From positions 1 to 64,000 of the forward strand of contig JAFLSN010000008.1 in the NCBI GenBank assembly GCA_022510905.1: DNA of 64,000 nt, written 5' to 3'. Source of the stretch: Treponema sp. Its GTDB lineage: Bacteria > Spirochaetota > Spirochaetia > Treponematales > Treponemataceae. The position numbers were made by a program, and so were the translations under genes. Below the pieces are notes generated by a model that saw nothing but the letters and a program-made list of their open reading frames with translations, was not told the origin of the DNA and made no database searches. Positions 24,549-34,355 of the stretch are shown here, one piece after another. How positions within the stretch are numbered: the first letter of the stretch is position 1; each line of letters starts with the position of its first letter.

Positions 24549-25040
24549 ATGCAGCGGCGACGTATTATCGGCATAGACCCGGGGCTTGCCAGCACAGGAT
24601 TTGGCATTGTTGACAGCCTGAACGGACGCATGAACCTTGTCAGCTACGGCGTGATTGAAACCCGGGCTTCCGAAGACCATTCGGTGCGGCTACTTGCAAT
24701 CTACAACCGATTTCTTTCCGTGCTGGAGGAATTCCGCCCCGACGAGGCAGAAATGGAAACGCTCTATTTTTCTCGGAATGTAACAAGTGCGCTTGCGGTT
24801 GCCGAAGCCAAGGGGGTCATTTCGCTATGCCTTGCGCAGCGTGGCGTTCCGCTTTCATTTTACACCCCAAACAAAATAAAGACAACCGTCACAGGTTCCG
24901 CTTCTGCCGACAAAAAAACGGTGGAGCGGGCTGTAAAAATCCTTCTGAACCTGCGCACGGAACCAAAACCAGACCATGCGGCAGACGCGCTCGCCGGCGC
25001 CATAACGCACATCCATTCAGCCGCATGGCCCACCATCTGA
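24549..25040 (+). CDS. ruvC: Holliday junction endonuclease RuvC
   Basis: 163 residues, normal length. The acidic catalytic residues are in GIDPGLASTGFG, EMETLYFSRN and DHAADALAGAITH. It resolves Holliday junctions together with RuvAB. No ribosome site is visible, and the -10 box lies 6 nt before the ATG, pointing to leaderless translation. Confidence 0.96.
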   Translation: MQRRRIIGIDPGLASTGFGIVDSLNGRMNLVSYGVIETRASEDHSVRLLAIYNRFLSVLEEFRPDEAEMETLYFSRNVTSALAVAEAKGVISLCLAQRGVPLSFYTPNKIKTTVTGSASADKKTVERAVKILLNLRTEPKPDHAADALAGAITHIHSAAWPTI

Positions 25041-25072
25041 CCATGCATGGCTGCTCAATTCCAGCAACGCAT

Positions 25073-25101
25073 TTGACTTAACAGCGCCATTCTTCTATAA
25101 T
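25073..25101 (+). promoter_or_regulatory. Promoter of DUF5312-like gene (leaderless)
   Basis: TTGACT (25073-25078), 17-nt spacer, perfect TATAAT (25096-25101). The ATG at 25109 follows after 7 nt. Confidence 0.7.
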
Positions 25102-25108
25102 GGAGCGT

Positions 25109-26677
25109 ATGGTAGAAAGTGACCCTTCCGGCGGCAAGTCCAACGCTTCGATTGTTTCCAGATCCGAAAAACAGGAAAACGGCTTTGTCTCGTTTTTTCT
25201 GGAGCTGCTTTTCGGACAATCCGACTCGCAGCGGCAGCAGCTCAAGCATGCGTACAGGCACATAAAAAAAGCTGGCCACCACTATTTTGCGTTCCGTTCG
25301 CGCAAAGTGCTCCCCGATGCCGCAAGGCTCCTCTATTCCGTGTACGGCACCATCGACCCGCTCCGTGAGTTTTTTTTGACGCACTGCGACCTTGCCCATT
25401 ACGAGCAGCGCATACTCACAACGTGCCTGACAGAAGCCCAGCAGGACATGATAGACAGCATGTCAGAAAAAGCAATCAAAAACGAGCTGGAACAGGCTGA
25501 TTTTAAAAGCGTGATGTCACATGAAAACGAAATCTTTGCGCGGCTCAAGGCAAGCCTGTCGGCGGACCAAAAGCAGCAGATAGACAGCCTGTACAATTCG
25601 CTGGCAGTGCTCAAATATTTCTGCACGATTGACTACTACACCATCCTGAAACAATTTGCCCCTTCCCTACGTGAAAATTCGTTTGAGCATCAGGTACAGT
25701 GGGTTCCGGTGCCCGCAAAGCAGGTCGCAGACCAGATTGTTGATTTTGTGGCGGCCACGCAGGGGCTGCTCGGAATTCACAACCTTAAGCAGCTTTTTAC
25801 ATTTCTTTCAGAGGTTCCCGGATTCCCGGAATCCTTTATAATCCAGAAATTCCAGCAGATGCTCCACCAGCTTCTTACGCTCGAAACAAAGGGCGTGCTT
25901 GTGTGCATGGCGCAGCTTGCAAAATATGACAGCACGCTCCAGATTGCACCCATAACATCGCACAAGGAAATCGTGCAGCCCTACATTGACGGCATCTATG
26001 TAAAAATGAAGACGTTTGTGGAAACCACCTACAACGAGCGCCGCAAGGAACAGCTTTCGGAGCTTGTTTCACAAGTGTTTCCAGACCAGAAGTTTTCATC
26101 AATGAACGAATACAACGAGGAAAATTCCCAGAAATTCGCGAGTATCGGCGTGGGGTCGTTCAAGATGATCGAGCCCACCATGTACCTGAAAACATTTTTC
26201 GACACGATCCTTGAGCGTGATGTGCATCCGTTTGTGGAAATGCTCGGCATAAGGGGAAGGGGCAACAACACTGTCATTTCAGACCTGTCGGTTATCTACC
26301 ACGATTTGAACGACGACAACCGCGCCCTACTTGCGATTGACCACTGGCTTGATCCGAAATTCCCAACGGGATACAAAATCAAGCAGCTGGTTGACACCCT
26401 GCACAGCGAATCGAACTCCAACATCAAGCTCATAAACGAAATAAACATGCTGAACAGCGAGGCCACCCGCATAGTGCGTTCGGCCATGGAAAGCCTTGTG
26501 CTTCTGCATGAAAAACTGTACGCGCTTCTTGCAGACCGCAGAAAGCCGGTGCACGAGCTTATCGAAAACTGGGAAGAAATCGACCGCTTTCTGAAAAACG
26601 GGTCAGACTTCCATATGAACAGAATCTGCTCGGAGATAAAACATTTCTGCAAGCTTCTAAAGGCCTACGAATTTTAA
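25109..26677 (+). CDS. Spirochaete-specific DUF5312-like protein
   Basis: About 522 residues, mostly helical and soluble, no signal peptide. It opens MVESDPSGGKSNASIVS, with FVSFFLELLFGQSDSQRQQL and later LINEINMLNSEATRIVRSAM. From memory it resembles the DUF5312 family found next to ruvC in treponemes; I could not check. An ATG nine bases upstream is in frame but lies inside the -10 box, so the ATG at 25109 is right. Function unknown. Confidence 0.65.
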   Translation: MVESDPSGGKSNASIVSRSEKQENGFVSFFLELLFGQSDSQRQQLKHAYRHIKKAGHHYFAFRSRKVLPDAARLLYSVYGTIDPLREFFLTHCDLAHYEQRILTTCLTEAQQDMIDSMSEKAIKNELEQADFKSVMSHENEIFARLKASLSADQKQQIDSLYNSLAVLKYFCTIDYYTILKQFAPSLRENSFEHQVQWVPVPAKQVADQIVDFVAATQGLLGIHNLKQLFTFLSEVPGFPESFIIQKFQQMLHQLLTLETKGVLVCMAQLAKYDSTLQIAPITSHKEIVQPYIDGIYVKMKTFVETTYNERRKEQLSELVSQVFPDQKFSSMNEYNEENSQKFASIGVGSFKMIEPTMYLKTFFDTILERDVHPFVEMLGIRGRGNNTVISDLSVIYHDLNDDNRALLAIDHWLDPKFPTGYKIKQLVDTLHSESNSNIKLINEINMLNSEATRIVRSAMESLVLLHEKLYALLADRRKPVHELIENWEEIDRFLKNGSDFHMNRICSEIKHFCKLLKAYEF

Positions 26678-26769
26678 AACCAGCCGCCCAAAGACAAGAC
26701 CAGGCGGAGCCTTCTGTATGGCTCCAAAATGCACACAGAGCCACAGCACAGCTGCATTGCGCCCGGGGC

Positions 26770-26797
26770 TTGAATTTTAACAATAATATGCTAGAAT
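26770..26797 (+). promoter_or_regulatory. Likely hexokinase promoter
   Basis: TTGAAT (26770-26775), 16-nt spacer, TAGAAT (26792-26797). It leaves a leader of about 130 nt in which I see no clear element. Confidence 0.5.
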
Positions 26798-26931
26798 GAA
26801 GTATCCGCAGACGCAACAAGGAATGGCAGAGCCGTGTCTTGCCACGGTGTCCTTTACGGAGCGCAGCCGCAGAAAGATGACGCGCCGGCATTTATCAGCT
26901 CTGCCGCAATGCCGTCACCGGGAGAGCAACC

Positions 26932-28221
26932 ATGAACAAAGCCATTGCAGCCTTTTTGGGCAGACACAATTTTTCGGTCCACCAGAACATCAACCCCGTT
27001 GTTGACGCGCTTCTGCATGATATGCGCGAGGGGCTTTCTGGCCGCCCCGCCAGCCAAGACATGATCCGAACGTACTGTACACCACCTTCAGAAACCGCCA
27101 CCGGAAAAAGCGTGATTGTCATTGACGCAGGTGGAACAAACTTCCGCTCATGCCTTGTGACATTCGATTCGATCGGAAAGCCGTCGATCGATTTTATGGA
27201 AAAAACCAATATGCCTGGTGTGGAGCGGGAGCTTAGCCGTGCGGAGTTTTTTGAGCACCTGGCAAAGAATCTTGAACATGTAAAAGACAAAGCTGACAGG
27301 ATCGGCTTTTGTTTTTCATACCCCATGACCATAACAGAAGACGGTGATGGCATCCTGCTCGGCTTTTCAAAAGAAGTGAAGGCCCCGGAAGTGGTTGGAT
27401 GCCACATCGGTGCGGAACTGGCAAAAGCTCTTTCTGCCCATGGCTGGAAAAACAAGATGCGCATCTCGCTTTTAAACGACACGCTTGCGGCACTGCTTGC
27501 CGGAGCCGCAGGCACAAACAGCGGCAAGAGGTATTCTTCATACATAGGTTTCATACTGGGCACCGGCATGAACGGAGCCTACATACAGAGCGCCACCCCT
27601 GAATACAAGATTGCAAAAGAACAGGTAATCGTATGCGAGAGCGGCAAGTTTGACAAAATAGGCCGTTCTGACTTTGATGACGCTTTTGACGCCCACAGCA
27701 TAAGTCCGGGCACTTCCCGAATAGAAAAAATGTGTTCAGGTGCGTATCTAGGCCCTGTCGGTCTTTATGTTATCCGGGCTGCGGCAAAAGAAGGGCTGCT
27801 CAGCGCACCGTTTGCAGCCTCCCTGCTCCAGATTGAACAGCTTTCTCTGGTTGAGCTAGACACGTTCCTGCATTCACCGTATGGCACATCGTCCGTGCTC
27901 GGAAAAAAAGCCGCCGAAACCGCGACCGGCCAAGACTATGACATGCTGTTCCAGCTGCTTGATGCCGTGGTTGACCGTTCTGCGCGATATGCGGCAGCGA
28001 TTCTTTCCGCCTGCGTGATCCAGAGCGGAAAAGGTGGCACCGCCTCGCGCCCGGTATGCATCCTGTGCAATGGCACCACGTTCCACAAGACGTACAAGCT
28101 GCAAGTCCGGGTTGAAGGTTACCTTGAGCAGCTTTTGACGCGGGAGCGAAACCTTCACTACGAAATCATCAGATGCGAAAACGACATCACGCTGGGCACC
28201 GCCATAGCCGGCCTGCTGTAA
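26932..28221 (+). CDS. Hexokinase (eukaryote-like fold)
   Basis: 429 residues, the length of the single-domain treponemal enzyme. Motifs are DAGGTNFRSCLVTFD (ATP phosphate), GFCFSYPM (glucose site), LLNDTLAALLAG with the catalytic Asp, and GFILGTGMNGAYI. It phosphorylates glucose or other hexoses in the cytoplasm as the entry to glycolysis. GGGAGAG lies 6 nt before the ATG. It stands alone between the DUF5312-like gene and the flagellar operon. Confidence 0.93.
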   Translation: MNKAIAAFLGRHNFSVHQNINPVVDALLHDMREGLSGRPASQDMIRTYCTPPSETATGKSVIVIDAGGTNFRSCLVTFDSIGKPSIDFMEKTNMPGVERELSRAEFFEHLAKNLEHVKDKADRIGFCFSYPMTITEDGDGILLGFSKEVKAPEVVGCHIGAELAKALSAHGWKNKMRISLLNDTLAALLAGAAGTNSGKRYSSYIGFILGTGMNGAYIQSATPEYKIAKEQVIVCESGKFDKIGRSDFDDAFDAHSISPGTSRIEKMCSGAYLGPVGLYVIRAAAKEGLLSAPFAASLLQIEQLSLVELDTFLHSPYGTSSVLGKKAAETATGQDYDMLFQLLDAVVDRSARYAAAILSACVIQSGKGGTASRPVCILCNGTTFHKTYKLQVRVEGYLEQLLTRERNLHYEIIRCENDITLGTAIAGLL

Positions 28222-28331
28222 GCCCAGAGGATTCCGTATGCCCAACCGCAATGCACGGCAACGCGGATTGGTTCCATCGGCGGCCTCGGCCGCGCACACA
28301 ACATGATTTGGCATGGCGCTACCGATTGTGC

Positions 28332-28359
28332 TAAAAAAAGCATACGCAGGTGCCGATAC
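28332..28359 (+). promoter_or_regulatory. Possible sigma28 (FliA) flagellar promoter
   Basis: TAAAAAAA, 12 nt, GCCGATAC. This nearly matches the FliA consensus (TAAAGTTT, 11 nt, GCCGATAA), with one extra spacer base. It lies about 117 nt before flbB. Confidence 0.45.
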
Positions 28360-28475
28360 ATACATCAGAAACTGTCTTAGTTCAACCCAAGACAGCGGTA
28401 TAGAAAAGCTTTCAGACAGAACGCGCATCTGATGAATATTCAGGCGGTTCTTTATGAAAAAAAGCGAGGTGGGAC

Positions 28476-29111
28476 GTGTCTGGCGGCAAGGTAATTGGAA
28501 AATCGTTGCTTCTTCTCTTACTTATCATAGTCATGGTTCTTTTTGGACTTCTCTGGTTCGACTACCTGGGGGTTATCCAGGCAAAGCCGCTTTTTGCGCC
28601 CGTGTACAGGCTTTTGGGCATGAAAGTGCAGTCAAGCACATCGCCGTCTTCGCCCAAGGATTTGGCGGCGGCGGATTTGGACAACGACCGCTACTCAAAA
28701 CGCCTTGAAGCCCTCGCCATCCGTTCCGAAGAACTCGACAAACGTGAAGCAGAGGTACGTCTTGCCGAAGACAACAACGTCCAAGTCGCCCAGGCCTTGC
28801 AGGACAGAGAGGCTGCCCAAGAAGAACGTGAAAAAACATTCAACAATGAACTAAAAAAGCACGAAAATAGAGAAAGGAACATCGAACAGATTGTGCAGAA
28901 CCTTGAAGGCATGCAGCCCCGAAACGCAGTGGCTATTCTGGAACAGATGGACGACCAGGACGTGATAGACGTTCTGCGCCGTGCGGAAGCCAAGGCAAAA
29001 AGCGCGGGTACTTCCTCCATGGTGGCATACTGGCTTTCTTTGATGAATGCGTCGCAAGCCGCAGAAATTCAGCGCAAGATGGCCAACAAGCCCTTTTCGT
29101 TAGATGACTGA
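28476..29111 (+). CDS. flbB: Flagellar collar protein FlbB (MotE/MgtE-N-like)
   Basis: 211 residues from a GTG start (GAGGTG upstream). One N-terminal membrane helix (about 10-30) is followed by a long coiled coil (about 75-140, LEALAIRSEELDKREAEVRL and similar) and a helical MgtE-N-like end (VAILEQMDDQDVIDVLRRAE). In Borrelia FlbB forms the base of the spirochaete-specific periplasmic collar that recruits stators. It heads the flbB-fliK-flgD-flgE run, in the same order as in Borrelia. Confidence 0.88.
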   Translation: MSGGKVIGKSLLLLLLIIVMVLFGLLWFDYLGVIQAKPLFAPVYRLLGMKVQSSTSPSSPKDLAAADLDNDRYSKRLEALAIRSEELDKREAEVRLAEDNNVQVAQALQDREAAQEEREKTFNNELKKHENRERNIEQIVQNLEGMQPRNAVAILEQMDDQDVIDVLRRAEAKAKSAGTSSMVAYWLSLMNASQAAEIQRKMANKPFSLDD

Positions 29112-29152
29112 CAGAACGGGCAATCCTTCGGTGTTTTCGGAGGTATTTGCCC

Positions 29153-30646
29153 ATGCAGGCACTGAACATCCAGCTTGAAAGCCCAGTCCCCACAAAAGCC
29201 ACGCACGGAAGCGCGGGCAAGGCGCATGCAGCCCAAGCTGGTTCTTCGTTTGTACGCATGCTGGAATCATTTGATTCCGCGTCGGCGGCTTCTCGCCCTG
29301 CCGATGCACAAAGGGCCATGGACGGCACCAATTCAACCCCGCACGGAAAACGCGCCACCGAAGCCGTCCGTGAAAAAACTGAAACAGGCCCGCGCACAAA
29401 ACCAGCCCGCCTGCGAAAGGCTGATCCAGCAAGCCCAGAGACTCAGGTTTTACAGACAGCATCGGCGGACACCGAAGCTCTTGTTGCAGACAAAGTGCAG
29501 CAGAAACTTCCGCAGCCTGGCGAAGAGATTTTTGCGAGCGCCAGGCAGGATTCAAGTGGAACAGATGTAAGTGAGCTGTTTTCAAAAGACATACCGGTAT
29601 CAGAGCTTTCAGGTCCAACACTTTTAGCGGCACAGAACAGGGAACGGCTTGCTGCAAAAGATGGAGCGCTTTTTTCAGGGGAAACCTCCCCTTCCCCCTC
29701 TCTGCCAAACTTTGCATCTTTTGAGCGTTACGCTCTGGACGATTCGGAACAGGTACTACCATCCGCCGAAGCAGTGGACCAAAACACGCTTTCACAGCTG
29801 ATTTCAAACGCACCACAGGTTGCAGAAGACCCATCCCTGCCCAACAAGGCAACTTCCCACACATCAATTGACCGTGACGGAGAGCAGCTTCTCGCAGATT
29901 TTGCCGCAGTCCACGGCGCAGAAGGCGATGGACAAAGTGGAAGTGAAAGGACATTCATTGCGGAAATCACCGATGCCGGCCAGAGCCCGCTTTTTACAGT
30001 CCGCGACGAGCGCAGCGCACGGCAGTTCAACGAGCAAAGCCACGAAAAAACTGACGGAAGCCCATTCACAAAGGCAACTTTAAAAAATGAATCCACGCTT
30101 GACGTAACGGTAAATCTTGCGCAGAACGTGAATCAGAATGTGCTCTCAAGCGACGATCAGAGCGCGGCCGCGACGGGTTCCACGTTCCAGCACATGCTCA
30201 GCGAGCAGATTCAGCAGAATGCCGGCGATTTTGTGAAAGCGGGCAGCATAGTGCTTCGTGACAACAACGAAGGCACTATCAACATGGTATTGAAGCCCGA
30301 GTCGCTTGGAAATGTAAAGGTTACCCTGCAACTTTCCGATAAAGGTATTACAGGCCATATTGTTGTTGCAAGCAGGGAAGCCATGGAAGCATTCAGGCAT
30401 AACATTGAAACGCTCCGCACGGCATTCCAGCAGAACGGTTTTGAAAACGCAAATTTCGAGCTTTCCCTGTCTACCGGAGGCAACCCCGGAAGCTTTGATG
30501 GCCAGAAACACGAGCAGCAGGCACAGCAGTTCCTGGGCTCACAGGCCTACAACGGAGCGGCTGCCTCAACAGACGGCGCGGATACACCGCTTGTACCGCA
30601 GTCCTTTGCGGCTGCCGGTGACAACCAGGTTGACGTTGTTGCATAG
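29153..30646 (+). CDS. fliK: Flagellar hook-length control protein FliK
   Basis: About 497 residues. A long polar, low-complexity N-terminal and middle part ends in the conserved FliK C-terminal domain (about 355-445): GTINMVLKPESLGNVKVTLQ, GITGHIVVASREAMEAFRHN and LRTAFQQNGFENANFEL. FliK measures the hook and switches export to filament subunits. The ATG at 29153 is 9 nt after GGAGG; a TTG two codons before is less likely. It lies 42 nt after flbB. Confidence 0.93.
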   Translation: MQALNIQLESPVPTKATHGSAGKAHAAQAGSSFVRMLESFDSASAASRPADAQRAMDGTNSTPHGKRATEAVREKTETGPRTKPARLRKADPASPETQVLQTASADTEALVADKVQQKLPQPGEEIFASARQDSSGTDVSELFSKDIPVSELSGPTLLAAQNRERLAAKDGALFSGETSPSPSLPNFASFERYALDDSEQVLPSAEAVDQNTLSQLISNAPQVAEDPSLPNKATSHTSIDRDGEQLLADFAAVHGAEGDGQSGSERTFIAEITDAGQSPLFTVRDERSARQFNEQSHEKTDGSPFTKATLKNESTLDVTVNLAQNVNQNVLSSDDQSAAATGSTFQHMLSEQIQQNAGDFVKAGSIVLRDNNEGTINMVLKPESLGNVKVTLQLSDKGITGHIVVASREAMEAFRHNIETLRTAFQQNGFENANFELSLSTGGNPGSFDGQKHEQQAQQFLGSQAYNGAAASTDGADTPLVPQSFAAAGDNQVDVVA

Positions 30647-30710
30647 CACAGCGCAAGAATACAGAGCCAGTGTCAAACTGGCCTAAAACGTTTTTTAAGG
30701 AGTACACGGT

Positions 30711-31169
30711 ATGGAAGAAATGGCCGGTTTTAAGGCAACGCTTTCTGCGGAAGAACAGGCAAGGCTCCGCATGGAAGTGGACACCTTCAACAAATCACTT
30801 GCAGTAAACGGACGTGCTGCGCAACAGTCATTGGGCAAGGATGATTTCTTGAAGCTGCTGATAGCCCAGCTTTCCAATCAAGACCCCACGGCTCCAATGG
30901 AAAACACGGAATTCATCGCGCAGATGGCACAGTTCAGCTCTCTTGAGCAGATTACCAACATGAATGCCGAATTCGCCAAGCTGAATTCCATGCTAACATC
31001 TACCAATGCTATAAACACCATAGGAAAAACCGTGCAGCTCGATTTGGACGGCACATCCATTTCCGGTGTGGTACAGGGCGTGACCGGTGGACAAAATCCG
31101 CAGGTGCAGGTGGGCGGCATGTTCTACGACATGAGCCGCATAAAGGCCGTGTACGGTGATGACATTTAA
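30711..31169 (+). CDS. flgD: Flagellar hook-capping protein FlgD
   Basis: 152 residues with the FlgD N-terminal domain: [20 protein letters not shown], then [19 protein letters not shown], and a short C-terminal beta part. It is a cap scaffold needed for hook assembly. It is shorter than enteric FlgD (about 230), as is normal in spirochaetes. AAGGAG lies 8 nt before the ATG. Confidence 0.96.
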   Translation: MEEMAGFKATLSAEEQARLRMEVDTFNKSLAVNGRAAQQSLGKDDFLKLLIAQLSNQDPTAPMENTEFIAQMAQFSSLEQITNMNAEFAKLNSMLTSTNAINTIGKTVQLDLDGTSISGVVQGVTGGQNPQVQVGGMFYDMSRIKAVYGDDI

Positions 31170-31237
31170 CAGGCAAGCCGTTTGATTCCCGTGGGGAAAA
31201 GGCTTTAAACGTTTTATATTTCAAAGAGGGTAGCGAC

Positions 31238-32629
31238 ATGATGAGATCTTTGTACGCAGGCGTGAGCGGTCTGCAGAACCACCAGACAAGAATGGACGTA
31301 ATCGGCAACAACATTGCCAACGTGAACACCTACGGCTTTAAAAAAGGTCGTGTTGACTTTCAGGACATGATAAGCCAGCAGCTTTCCGGCGCGGCACGTC
31401 CCACGGAAGAATTGGGCGGCGTGAACCCCAAGGAAGTCGGCCTTGGCATGAGCGTTGCGGCGATTGACACGATTTTCACGCAGGGCAACTTGCAGTCAAC
31501 CGGTGTGGGCACCGATATTGCCATCCAGGGAAACGGCTTCTTTGTGCTAAAAAACGGCGATGAAACGTTCTACACCCGAGCCGGTGTGTTCGGCGTGGAC
31601 TCGAACGGCACCCTCGTGAACCCGGGCAACGGCCTTCGTGTGCAGGGCTGGATGGCGGAAACTTTGAACGGACAGACCGTTGTGCAGACATCGGCAACGC
31701 CGACCGATTTGGTCATTCCGATTGGGCAAAAGGATCCTCCAAAGGCAACGGAAAACGTGCATTACTTCTGCAACCTGAACAAAAACACGCCCATCATTCC
31801 TGAAAACGCCACGCCCGACCAGGTGGCAGCCGGAACATGGCAGACTTCGGTGACCATCTACGATTCCTACGGCAACGAACATATCGTGCAGATGAACTAT
31901 ACGCGCGTGGCCGACAACCCCAACCAATGGAACGTGGAGATTGACGTTGACCCACAGGCTGATGTTCCGACCGAAACACGCATCGGACTCGGCACAACAG
32001 ACGGCATGGGAAACACCTACACTCTCAACTTTGACAACATGGGAATGCTCACCTCCGTGACGGACAGCGCTGGCAATGTGTCAAACCCCACGGGCGACAT
32101 CATCCTTCAGACTTCGTTCAACGTGCCGGACAGCGGAAACCTCGACGATGGAACCCCGTACCGCCAGACATTCAACCTGAACCTTGGCACCATCGGAAGC
32201 ATGGACAACACCACCACGCAGAGCGCCTCAAAAAGCACCAACAAGGCAAATTACCAGGACGGCTACAAACTGGGCTATCTTGACAATTTCAAGATTGACC
32301 AGTCTGGCACCATCACCGGCGTGTATTCAAACGGCTCTATACGCACGATTGGCCAGATTGCGATGGCAAGCTTTACAAACCAGGGCGGCCTTGAAAAGCG
32401 TGGCGACAACACCTACGTGGAAAGCACAAACAGCGGCATGGCCAACATAGGCGAAGCAGGCACGGCAGGAAAAGGCAAGATGATTGCAGGCACACTGGAA
32501 ATGTCCAATGTTGACCTGACCGACCAGCTGACCGACATGATTGTGACGCAGCGCGGTTTTGAGTCAAACGCAAAGACCATCCAGACGTCGGACTCCATGC
32601 TCGAAACAATCCTGAGCCTGAAGCGCTGA
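31238..32629 (+). CDS. flgE: Flagellar hook protein FlgE
   Basis: 463 residues with the rod-hook N-terminus ([31 protein letters not shown]) and C-terminus ([35 protein letters not shown]). Cys178 (in HYFCNLNK) and Lys165 (in PIGQK) fall at the positions that form the lysinoalanine cross-link of T. denticola FlgE, so this hook should also be covalently cross-linked. GAGGG precedes the ATGATG start. A terminator follows, so the operon ends here, unlike the longer motility operons of some relatives. Confidence 0.97.
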   Translation: MMRSLYAGVSGLQNHQTRMDVIGNNIANVNTYGFKKGRVDFQDMISQQLSGAARPTEELGGVNPKEVGLGMSVAAIDTIFTQGNLQSTGVGTDIAIQGNGFFVLKNGDETFYTRAGVFGVDSNGTLVNPGNGLRVQGWMAETLNGQTVVQTSATPTDLVIPIGQKDPPKATENVHYFCNLNKNTPIIPENATPDQVAAGTWQTSVTIYDSYGNEHIVQMNYTRVADNPNQWNVEIDVDPQADVPTETRIGLGTTDGMGNTYTLNFDNMGMLTSVTDSAGNVSNPTGDIILQTSFNVPDSGNLDDGTPYRQTFNLNLGTIGSMDNTTTQSASKSTNKANYQDGYKLGYLDNFKIDQSGTITGVYSNGSIRTIGQIAMASFTNQGGLEKRGDNTYVESTNSGMANIGEAGTAGKGKMIAGTLEMSNVDLTDQLTDMIVTQRGFESNAKTIQTSDSMLETILSLKR

Positions 32630-32680
32630 TAGGCTTTAAAACATGACGCGGAGCCTTCCCTACCCTGCATAGGCACCCAT

Positions 32681-32719
32681 GCGCCGGAACACCGTTTTGT
32701 GTGCTCCGGCGTTTTTTTA
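32681..32719 (+). terminator. Terminator of flagellar operon
   Basis: Stem CGCCGGAACAC / GTGCTCCGGCG with an 8-nt loop and seven Ts, about 50 nt after flgE. Confidence 0.92.
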
Positions 32720-32898
32720 TCCATTCGGAAGGTTGAATATCATGCCGTCCCGTATGACGGAAAGCCTGTTTTGGAACAAGCCTGCTTAATGCGGAACGCG
32801 GCCGTTCGGTGCATGGCAAATGCAGGAGCCGAACAGCCAAAGTCAATTTATTATAAAAAGGAGAGACACCGCTGGGGGCGGGCCGCAAAGATGGTACA

Positions 32899-33660
32899 CT
32901 ACCGTAGTTCACCACTTCGTACGCGGTCAAACGTAAATGCTCTAAGGAATTTTTTTGCGCGATCTGTCCGTGGATTGGTAAAAAAATCATCCGGGGTGGC
33001 CTCTTCGACAATCACGCCTTCATCGATAAATATGATACGGTCTGCGATGGCGCGGGCAAAGTCCATCTGGTGCGTTACAATAAGCATGGTTTCGCCCTGC
33101 CGCGCAAGGTCGAGCAGCACGTCAAGCACTTCGCGTACCATCTCAGGGTCGAGTGCCGCCGTTACTTCGTCAAACAGCATGAGCTCCGGATGCATGCACA
33201 GCGCCCGTATTATCGCCACACGCTGCTTCTGGCCGCCAGAAAGCTCCCTCGGATAGGAATTGATTTTGTCACGGAGGCCCACCCGTGTAAGCCACTGCAA
33301 GGCCTCCTGCTGCACTTCCGCCCTGTTCCGTTTTTGCGCCTTCATGGGACCTAGCAGTATGTTTTCGAGCACCGTCATATGCGGAAACAGGTCATAGCTC
33401 TGGAACACCATGCCCACGCGCTGCCTTATGCGGTACATGTCTTTGACGCGGTTTGAAATAACTTCGCCGTCAAGAAGGATCTCACCCTCCTGAATCTGCT
33501 CCAGAGCATTGATACAGCGGAGCAAGGTGCTTTTTCCGCAGCCGGAAGGCCCCACAATCACAATCACTTCCCCTTTTTGGACTTCAAGGCTCACGCCTTT
33601 TAGGACTCCGCCCGCCTCACGGTAGCTTTTGACCACGTTCCGAATTTCAAGCAATGCCAT
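32899..33660 (-). CDS. Polar amino-acid ABC transporter ATP-binding protein (GlnQ-like)
   Basis: 253 residues with Walker A GPSGCGKSTLL, signature LSGGQKQRVAI, Walker B LMLFDEVTAALDPEMV and H-loop VTHQMDFARAIAD. It powers uptake of an amino acid with the two permeases directly upstream (3-nt gap). No substrate-binding protein gene is in this operon, so it must be elsewhere in the genome. Confidence 0.93.
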   Translation of the reverse strand: MALLEIRNVVKSYREAGGVLKGVSLEVQKGEVIVIVGPSGCGKSTLLRCINALEQIQEGEILLDGEVISNRVKDMYRIRQRVGMVFQSYDLFPHMTVLENILLGPMKAQKRNRAEVQQEALQWLTRVGLRDKINSYPRELSGGQKQRVAIIRALCMHPELMLFDEVTAALDPEMVREVLDVLLDLARQGETMLIVTHQMDFARAIADRIIFIDEGVIVEEATPDDFFTNPRTDRAKKFLRAFTFDRVRSGELR

Positions 33661-33662
33661 TC

Positions 33663-34355
33663 CTACACTCCCAGCTTCTGCCGTTTTTCAAGCTGTCCAG
33701 CAAGCACAGAAAGCGGCCAGCACACCAAAAAGTACATAAAGAAAATGACGAGATACACCGCGATTGCAGCCGTAGGCACCGTAAGCCGGTTGGCCTCTAT
33801 AATCTGTTGGCCGATTTTCACCACTTCAATCACCCCCACGAACACCACAAGTGACGTGGTTTTTACCATGCGTGTAACAAGGTTCATGGCAAGCGGAACA
33901 AGGCGCCTCACCGTCTGCGGAATGATGACATGCACAAAAACCTGGCGCTCCGTAAGGCCGAGGGCCCTGGCACTTTCGTACTGGTGCACGGGCATTGACA
34001 CAAGCGCCCCACGTACCAGATCGCCCATTTCGGCGGTGCCCCACAGCGTAAACACCCAGATTGAAGCCATCTCCCCGGAAAGTGAGAGGCCGAACGCACG
34101 TGTAACGCCAAAATATGCCAGAAACAGCAGCACCAGCTGTGGCATAATACGCATGAATTCCAGATATATGCGACACAGCACTTTGACTACAGGGTTTTTG
34201 CCCGTCATCACCGCTCCAAGGATGCAGCCAAAAAAAAGAGAAAGCAGAACAGAAACTCCGGCAATCCAAACGGTGACCCAGAGGCCTTGCAGCAGCCGCA
34301 CAAAATTTCTTCCCATGAACAGAACCTGGAACGATTTTTGGATGGCGCTAAACAT
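33663..34355 (-). CDS. Amino-acid ABC permease (HisM/GlnP type)
   Basis: About 230 residues, five membrane helices. The EAA-type loop is ESARALGLTERQVFVHVIIP, and LTRMVKTTSLVVFVGVIEV is typical. The ATG overlaps the upstream permease stop by 8 nt. It forms the heterodimeric channel with the other permease. Confidence 0.9.
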   Translation of the reverse strand: MFSAIQKSFQVLFMGRNFVRLLQGLWVTVWIAGVSVLLSLFFGCILGAVMTGKNPVVKVLCRIYLEFMRIMPQLVLLFLAYFGVTRAFGLSLSGEMASIWVFTLWGTAEMGDLVRGALVSMPVHQYESARALGLTERQVFVHVIIPQTVRRLVPLAMNLVTRMVKTTSLVVFVGVIEVVKIGQQIIEANRLTVPTAAIAVYLVIFFMYFLVCWPLSVLAGQLEKRQKLGV

